Assembly: GCA_045866215.1 (NCBI GenBank)
Contig: AP035880.1
Coordinates: forward strand, 1,302,001-1,366,000
Length of the DNA stretch: 64,000 bases
DNA from: Croceivirga sp009797885
GTDB taxonomy: Bacteria; Bacteroidota; Bacteroidia; Flavobacteriales; Flavobacteriaceae
Reading direction: 5' to 3'
Position numbers and translations under genes: made by a program. Shown here piece by piece: positions 59,126 through 64,000 of this stretch. Every line of letters starts with the position of its first letter. Position 1 is the stretch's first letter. The notes under the pieces were generated by a model, which worked only from the letters and a program-made list of their open reading frames with translations, was not told where the DNA came from and ran no database searches.

Positions 59126-59758
59126 TCATACTTGAGGAGTCAAACGCAGATAGGGTTTTACCTCAACAAACCCCTTGGGGAACATTTTTTCCGCTTCTTC
59201 ATTACTCACTGAAGGAAGAATGACACAATCTTCCCCATTTTTCCAATTTGCCGGGGTTGCCAGCGATTCGTATTGGGTCAATTGCAATGAATCAATGACC
59301 CGTAGCAATTCTTCAAAATTTCGTCCTGTGGAGGCAGGATACGTTAAAATCAGTTTCACCTTTTTATCCGGGGCAATTATAAATACCGATCGTACCGTCA
59401 TGGTAACATCATCATTGGGATGTATCATTCCATACAATTGGGCCACTTTTCCTTCTTCATCCGCTATGATGGGAAAATTCACCTTGGTGTGTTGTGTTTC
59501 TTCAATGTCCTTGATCCATTCCAAATGGGAACCAAGTGGATCTACACTGATTGCCGCTACTTTTACATTCCTTTCATCGAATTCCTCTTTGTAATTGGCC
59601 ATGGCACCCAGCTCGGTGGTACATACCGGAGTAAAATCCGCAGGGTGGGACACCAACATACCCCAGCCGTCCGCAAGCCATTCGTGAAAATTCAACGTTC
59701 CCTTGGTGGTCTTCGCCACAAAATCCGGGGCGATGTCCCCTAATCTAACTGTGTTCAT
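59126..59758 (-). CDS. 1-Cys peroxiredoxin, Prx6 type
   Basis: 210 residues. Peroxidatic Cys46 in HPADFTPVCTTELGAM; ends in the long C-terminal domain typical of Prx6 (LRVIDSLQLTQYESLATPANW and PSVSNEEAEKMFP). Reduces peroxides in the cytoplasm. No resolving Cys in the usual 2-Cys place. Upstream region shows no clear OxyR or −7 signal. Confidence 0.93.
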   Translation of the reverse strand: MNTVRLGDIAPDFVAKTTKGTLNFHEWLADGWGMLVSHPADFTPVCTTELGAMANYKEEFDERNVKVAAISVDPLGSHLEWIKDIEETQHTKVNFPIIADEEGKVAQLYGMIHPNDDVTMTVRSVFIIAPDKKVKLILTYPASTGRNFEELLRVIDSLQLTQYESLATPANWKNGEDCVILPSVSNEEAEKMFPKGFVEVKPYLRLTPQV

Positions 59759-60106
59759 TTTTAATTGATTCTATTTGTACTAATTCGTTTTACTATTGAT
59801 GAATATTTTGTTGACCGTCCCCATTATGGGGTTTTTGATTTTGGTCACTAGAACAAAGTGAATTTATTTTGCTGCTTTCTTTTTAGTAGTATTCAACCAA
59901 TTCGTACTGTTGACTTTCCATTCCTGCTTTACAAGCTCAAATGGTATTCAGACCATCTCTGTACTTGTTGTTCAAAATTGCGGTGTAAAATGCTCCAATA
60001 AAAACGCAGCTTGTTCAGAATACCGCATCCAGGACAAATGGGCACTATCCGGACAACGTCTTTCCTAAAGTTTTATAGTGCCATGCCCCTTTGAAAATTT
60101 CAGCTA
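59759..60106. other. 348-bp gap with a possible decayed coding remnant
   Basis: Minus-strand reading at about 60064-59929 gives RRCPDSAHLSWMRYSEQA and, after a one-base shift at a TTTT run, EQQVQRWSEYHLSL followed by a stop. This looks protein-like but has no start and no recognised family, so it may be a gene fragment. A short palindrome CCCCATTATGGGG with a T-run lies at 59819-59836. Confidence 0.35.
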
Positions 60107-60415
60107 TTAAGGTTGATCATTTTTATATTTTTTGTTTTTGTATACATAAACGGAACAGCGCAAAACCTTGGATACCGCCAGAATCCTTCGTTTTTTGATT
60201 TCATTTGTTCTGGACAAACCTAAGGTGGACAGCACGTGAATAAAAGTGGGAAGTTGTGAAAAAGCGAATTCATGTCGTGAAAGCGCGTATGCTACCCATG
60301 GGACATTAAATCCAATGTATGGAATACCCCATTCAGGACAATTGGATGCCATTTCCGATTTAAAAGTACCCACATTCCGATCCTTTTCTAAAAAAAGTAC
60401 CGTATCAACCATCAC
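60107..60415 (-). CDS. Uncertain small hypothetical protein
   Basis: 102 residues, start overlapping the stop of the serine-hydrolase gene by four bases (ATGA), which is the main support. Sequence shows no recognised motif; the C-terminal half is basic (TNEIKKRRILAVSKVLRC). May be a real coupled gene or a chance frame. Confidence 0.35.
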   Translation of the reverse strand: MMVDTVLFLEKDRNVGTFKSEMASNCPEWGIPYIGFNVPWVAYALSRHEFAFSQLPTFIHVLSTLGLSRTNEIKKRRILAVSKVLRCSVYVYKNKKYKNDQP

Positions 60416-61608
60416 TTCTTGAATATGGGATTGGGCCCTACCAAACTCTTGAATATTTGTTCCATGGCCTCCTTGGATTGGACGATAGCATCAATTTTGC
60501 CATAATTGGCATTGCAAGCCCATGATATGGTAATATCTTGATTGGGAAAATAGACCATGCTGGCAAAATAGCCGATGGCATCACCACTATGGAGATACGC
60601 TGGTCCATAATCCGTGATGATTTGAAATATCCCAAGACCATAAAACGTCTCAAATCCATTTTTATCCTGATCATTCGGTGCTATCCAATCCATCATTTCA
60701 GATAGGGATGTTTCGGACAACAACTCGCCTTGAAACAGTTTTTCCAAGAACAAGCTTAGATCTGAAGTATTGGAAATAAGCCCCCCATCTGCAGAATAGT
60801 AATCCCAACCGCTGTAATAGGTGGCATTGATAAGGTTCAAATTGCTGTATAAGTCAATATACCCCCTAATAATACCATCGGGAACGGGGTCGGTTGCAGC
60901 AAAACTTGTGTGGTTAAGATCCAATGGACGGAAAAGCTTTTCTTTAAAAACCTCGTAAAAGGGAATGCCCGTAACCGCCTCAATAATCATCCCCAAAAGA
61001 ATGTAATTGGTATTGGAATACCTTACATCCGTTCCGATTGCGAAATACGCATTTTGCCCTCGGGAATACGCCAAAAGCTCTTCTGGTTGCCACTCTTTGA
61101 TCAAATTATTTAACGAAGCGGTTTGGAACTTAGCATCCTGTATATAATTGTGGATACCGCTGGAATGATTCAATAATTGCCGTATGGTGGATTTTTCCGC
61201 ATTGGCTATTTCCTCAAAAACGGCACTTGGCAGATAGGTTGAAATGGGGTCATCAAGCTCCAGAAGCCCTTCTTCCTGTAGTTTTAGGATCGTAACGGCA
61301 GTAAATGTTTTTACGGTACTGCCCACCCTGGTACTATTGCAGGGTTTCAAATCCATATCACTGGCCAAATCACTTTTACCCTTACTTACCGTATACTGGC
61401 CCTCACTATTCCGCACACTGATCATAATGCCGGGAACACCCTTATTGATAAAATCTTCTGCCAAAACATCCATGGCATTCGTCAGAGGGTGTTGAAGGTT
61501 ATTGGACTCAATCGATTTGCATTCATAAAAGGAAGCTTCAAAAACTTCATCCTTTTCCGTACATGCACATACAAAGGACAGTAGTAAAAGTTGAAACATT
61601 TTTCCCAT
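60412..61608 (-). CDS. Serine hydrolase of the beta-lactamase class C/AmpH superfamily
   Basis: 398 residues. Lipoprotein-type signal (SFVCAC). Catalytic SxxK: Ser97 in GSTVKTF (STVK), the YxN motif in RYSNTNYILLG and an HSG motif (YLHSGDAIGYF) in place of KTG. Resembles D-alanyl-D-alanine carboxypeptidases and esterases of family S12. Start overlaps the stop of the barrel-protein gene by one base (TAATG). Confidence 0.87.
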   Translation of the reverse strand: MGKMFQLLLLSFVCACTEKDEVFEASFYECKSIESNNLQHPLTNAMDVLAEDFINKGVPGIMISVRNSEGQYTVSKGKSDLASDMDLKPCNSTRVGSTVKTFTAVTILKLQEEGLLELDDPISTYLPSAVFEEIANAEKSTIRQLLNHSSGIHNYIQDAKFQTASLNNLIKEWQPEELLAYSRGQNAYFAIGTDVRYSNTNYILLGMIIEAVTGIPFYEVFKEKLFRPLDLNHTSFAATDPVPDGIIRGYIDLYSNLNLINATYYSGWDYYSADGGLISNTSDLSLFLEKLFQGELLSETSLSEMMDWIAPNDQDKNGFETFYGLGIFQIITDYGPAYLHSGDAIGYFASMVYFPNQDITISWACNANYGKIDAIVQSKEAMEQIFKSLVGPNPIFKK

Positions 61609-62207
61609 TAGCGTTCGTTTTTTTCAAATGGATAAAATTTTAAACCTAAATGAAGATTGGTATGCGCCATAAGTGGAATAAACCCCGGTGAATAGGGGTA
61701 TTCCAACCAGGATTGATACAATAAAAATAGCTCCGAAGAGTCGTTCTTTTTTGGATTGAACCGATATCCCAGTCCCGTAGTGAAGGAGGGCATTAACCTG
61801 GAATTCCCCTTATCCCGACCACTCCTGTATTCCCCATTATTAAATTGAAATTCCTGCTGTGTACTGAAGGTATGTAAATAGCCCAGACCTATTTTACTTT
61901 TAAGATTCAATCCAAAAGAAGTCTTGTAATCCAATCCCAGTTCCAAATTGGCGTATACCCCCTGAAACAGTTTACGATGAAACATATACCCTACGGAGAT
62001 TGACGGATATAACCTAAAATGTTTGCTTTCTTTCCAATGGAACTCAGTTCCAATCTGAACTCCTGGATGTATAGGTGTATTGATCAAATTATCATAGGGC
62101 ACTGCTGTGGATTCATTGAAAATTGACAGGGTCACCGGTCGTTGGGACCAGCTATTTTGTCCAAAAAATAGCATGCAGCACATAACCGCGAATTGCATTG
62201 TTTTCAT
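61608..62207 (-). CDS. Outer-membrane beta-barrel protein
   Basis: 199 residues from ATG 62207 (MKTMQFAVMCC); upstream in-frame ATG 62264 is unlikely because the signal peptide starts here (about 1-21, ending WSQ). Mature part has alternating strands (FRLYPSISVGYMFHRKLF, SKIGLGYLHTF) and ends with a strand HLGLKFYPF. Likely small outer-membrane barrel. Coupled to the serine hydrolase. Confidence 0.75.
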   Translation of the reverse strand: MKTMQFAVMCCMLFFGQNSWSQRPVTLSIFNESTAVPYDNLINTPIHPGVQIGTEFHWKESKHFRLYPSISVGYMFHRKLFQGVYANLELGLDYKTSFGLNLKSKIGLGYLHTFSTQQEFQFNNGEYRSGRDKGNSRLMPSFTTGLGYRFNPKKNDSSELFLLYQSWLEYPYSPGFIPLMAHTNLHLGLKFYPFEKNER

Positions 62208-62315
62208 GGTTACTGATTGATGATGGGTACAAAAGTAGGTACGGGTATCGGCTAAAATTCCCATATGTTGACCTACGGAATTGAACAGGACAAATAAGCG
62301 TCCAAAGCGGACATC

Positions 62316-63137
62316 CTAAGAATTATCCAACCATTTTAGGAATTTGGTGGCATTCACTTTAGCTACATAAACCGCCTCATCCGTGGACGGGGATAGTTTT
62401 ATCTTTAATCTTCTTGTTTTGGTTTTGGTACATTGTACGATACTCTCCCTGGAACTGATTATCTGTCGGTTCAGTTGAAAAAAGTCGGGAGCAGGCAAGT
62501 CTTTCCAGATGGTTTTAAAGGGCTGGTCGTAAAGATAATCCCCGCCTTTTTTTGTAATCAAAAAAGTAAACTTGTTGCGTTTAATGAAGTAGGCGACTTC
62601 GGACATTGGAATATTTATGGTATGATGTCCTTCTTTTGCAGCAAAAGACCTCTTTTGAATTTCCTTTTCCCAGGTCTTGGGCGTTTTTGCACGGAAATAC
62701 ATAAACAGGTAGGTCATATTGATCAAAAGACATAACAAAATGGTCAAGGGCAGCTCTAAATAGAAAATGGAACTCGCTGAAATCCGTATACCAAGGACCG
62801 TGAGGTAGATCCATTCTGCGCAAACCACAAACAAAGCTGGAACCAAAAGGCCCAGGACCAAATGATATTTTAATGCCCGTGTCAGGTTTTTATCATGACC
62901 AAGTCTTTTGTAAATCCATGAAGAAATCCATTTAATATAGCATCCACATCCGTAGACACATACCAGTGCAAAAAGGATATCCGTGTAATAACTTGGCATC
63001 CCCAGAAGTTTTAAAAGGGCATTGTCATTACCAAAGTGTACCGCAAGCAAAGCGAGAATGGGATACACAAAGAGAAACAACCATTTATCCCTTATTTTCC
63101 CCTCATCCAAAACCGTACTTTCCTTTTTGGATTTCAT
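62316..63137 (-). CDS. LytTR transcriptional regulator with four membrane helices
   Basis: 273 residues from ATG 63137 (MKSKKEST; ATG 63152 also possible). Four predicted membrane helices (about 20-155), then LytTR (about 170-270): EVAYFIKRNKFTFLITKKGG, FFQLNRQIISSRESI and RLKIKLSPSTDE. A membrane-sensing LytTR, as found in Bacteroidota. Targets may be the adjacent barrel and hydrolase genes. Confidence 0.85.
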   Translation of the reverse strand: MKSKKESTVLDEGKIRDKWLFLFVYPILALLAVHFGNDNALLKLLGMPSYYTDILFALVCVYGCGCYIKWISSWIYKRLGHDKNLTRALKYHLVLGLLVPALFVVCAEWIYLTVLGIRISASSIFYLELPLTILLCLLINMTYLFMYFRAKTPKTWEKEIQKRSFAAKEGHHTINIPMSEVAYFIKRNKFTFLITKKGGDYLYDQPFKTIWKDLPAPDFFQLNRQIISSRESIVQCTKTKTRRLKIKLSPSTDEAVYVAKVNATKFLKWLDNS

Positions 63138-63365
63138 AGTGCCATTCAGCAAATTGATTTCCCAAAATTAGCGGACTGTAACTTGAGTAGAAAAAGACTT
63201 TGGCATTTTTTGGCCATTGCCAAAATCCGTTAGTCAATAATCACAGGGGAAAACATAAGGTCCCCGTTTTGAATACATGAGGTGTTTTTTCACATCTTGG
63301 GGCAAAAAACAGGAATGCCGGACCAACCCTATTCCCATACTGGTGTCTTATCGTATAGCAAGTAA

Positions 63366-63373
63366 TATCTTTG
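63366..63373 (+). promoter_or_regulatory. −7 element for the truncated membrane gene
   Basis: TATCTTTG matches TAnnTTTG, 20 bp before ATG 63394. No clear −33 element. Confidence 0.55.
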
Positions 63374-63393
63374 GAGTAAGATTCTCAAGTATA

Positions 63394-64000
63394 ATGGATT
63401 CAATTTTATACTTCATTGTATGGGCAGCATTGTTTCAGGGGCTTTTTCTGGCCCTCATATATATTTTTTCAAAAAAACACAGAAGCTTTGCCAATACGCT
63501 TTTGGGCCTCTTTCTAATAACTATTGTAATTGAGGCCGTAACGGCGATTCACCCTTTTCAATATATCGGAACCTATCCTTTGGTAGCGTATTTTGCACTA
63601 CCGGATGTTATCCTCTTCATCCCCATTCTTTTTTTACATTTTGTCCTGGAGAAACTGGGGAGCTCCCACAAACATCGATTGTTTTTAAGGGTAAATTATT
63701 TTATAGCACTATCCATAAGCCTTATTACCCTATTGAACCTTTATCTGTTTCTCTTTGAAGCATCTTCAATGGCCCAAACCTTTGATTTCCAGGTGCTATA
63801 TTGGTTTCATTTTGGTGTTAAATCCTATGCTTTTCTTATCACTGTTTATGCCATCTTTATTTCGTGGCGGGAAATCAAACGCTATAAAATCTTGGTTCAA
63901 AATGAATTTTCCGATTATAATTTATTGCAGATCAACTGGTTGCTGTACTTGATTTATTTATTGCTTCCCGTTGTAGTGCTTTGGGGGGTAGCCCTGTTAA
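63394..64000 (+). CDS. Membrane N-terminal part of a probable sensor/AraC-type regulator (3' end outside window)
   Basis: From ATG 63394 the frame stays open to the window end (about 202 residues). Six to seven hydrophobic segments, starting MDSILYFIVWAALFQGLFLA, with LPDVILFIPILFLHFVLEKL and a basic loop WREIKRYKILVQNEFSDYN. This layout is typical of the membrane domain in front of an AraC-type HTH or a histidine kinase in Bacteroidota. The effector domain would lie beyond the window. Confidence 0.7.
   Translation, partial: MDSILYFIVWAALFQGLFLALIYIFSKKHRSFANTLLGLFLITIVIEAVTAIHPFQYIGTYPLVAYFALPDVILFIPILFLHFVLEKLGSSHKHRLFLRVNYFIALSISLITLLNLYLFLFEASSMAQTFDFQVLYWFHFGVKSYAFLITVYAIFISWREIKRYKILVQNEFSDYNLLQINWLLYLIYLLLPVVVLWGVALL

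Noticed and set aside
59819..59841. Terminator-like palindrome CCCCATTATGGGG plus T-run on the plus strand
   Set aside because: No plus-strand gene lies upstream, so it has no transcript to end.

Overview
The window looks like a chromosomal segment of a marine Flavobacteriaceae (Bacteroidota; Muricauda/Maribacter-like by general feel, no closer assignment is possible by eye). Support: promoters with the Bacteroidota −7 element TAnnTTTG and almost no Shine-Dalgarno sequences, a fused CcoN-CcoO oxidase subunit, a Sec-type (clade II) NosZ, SusC-style TonB receptor with a carboxypeptidase-like N-terminal domain, a type IX secretion (Por) C-terminal tail, WG repeats, and many Bacteroidota-type lipoproteins. 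No tRNA, rRNA or CRISPR array was seen.

Layout. 1-2.4 kb: end of an outer-membrane DUF2490 protein, tonB, then a coupled minus-strand pair (GCS2-like ligase with CBS domains, and an aspartoacylase-like M14 hydrolase). 4.4-18.4 kb: hemN-usp; a copper-type TonB receptor (OprC/NosA-like) with a small cysteine protein; an Rrf2 regulator; and a nitrous-oxide reductase operon (cytochrome c, fasciclin lipoprotein, nosZ, membrane protein, nosL, cupin, nosD, nosF, nosY), then a CBS protein. 18.5 kb: a 163-bp MITE-like fold-back element. 18.7-22 kb: ClbS-like protein, divergent pyruvate kinase, CoA-transferase. 22-34 kb: complete cbb3 oxidase locus (ccoI, ccoS, ccoNO, ccoQ, ccoP, ccoG, ccoH, TauE-like), two Crp/Fnr regulators and a second universal stress protein. 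There are no nir, nor, nar or nap genes in the window, so only N2O reduction is encoded here.

The 0.4-33 kb region is tied together by a 14-bp operator, consensus NTGAY-N4-RTCAN, found in front of tonB, hemN, the copper-uptake pair, the nos operon, the CBS gene, the cbb3 operon, ccoI, the first crp/fnr gene and usp. In all nine promoters the operator centre is exactly 29.5 bp upstream of the first base of a −7-like element. This places it at about −41.5, the classical class-II activator position. It predicts one low-oxygen/N-oxide regulon covering copper uptake, haem synthesis, cbb3 respiration and N2O respiration.

34.2-45.2 kb holds the most novel-looking locus: a PP2C phosphatase, a LytTR-type protein, two zinc-ribbon/FHA proteins of mirrored architecture, an acidic small protein, a membrane-anchored acidic 17-residue-repeat protein, a chagasin-type (I42) inhibitor lipoprotein overlapping a secreted papain-type (C1A) protease, a membrane Ser/Thr kinase with a WG-repeat sensor part, and three exported proteins including a CsgG-like one. 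I read it as a phospho-signalling system that controls an envelope protease with its own inhibitor; this is inference. 45.3-54.5 kb: small exported proteins, a TPR histidine kinase/response regulator pair preceded by a 46-residue lipoprotein, and a locus of secreted repeat proteins (one with a type IX tail). 54.5-64 kb: ordinary accessory genes on the minus strand (paralogous exported pair, GNAT enzymes including one with a single in-frame stop, hydrolases, 1-Cys peroxiredoxin, LytTR membrane regulator), ending in a truncated membrane-domain gene on the plus strand.
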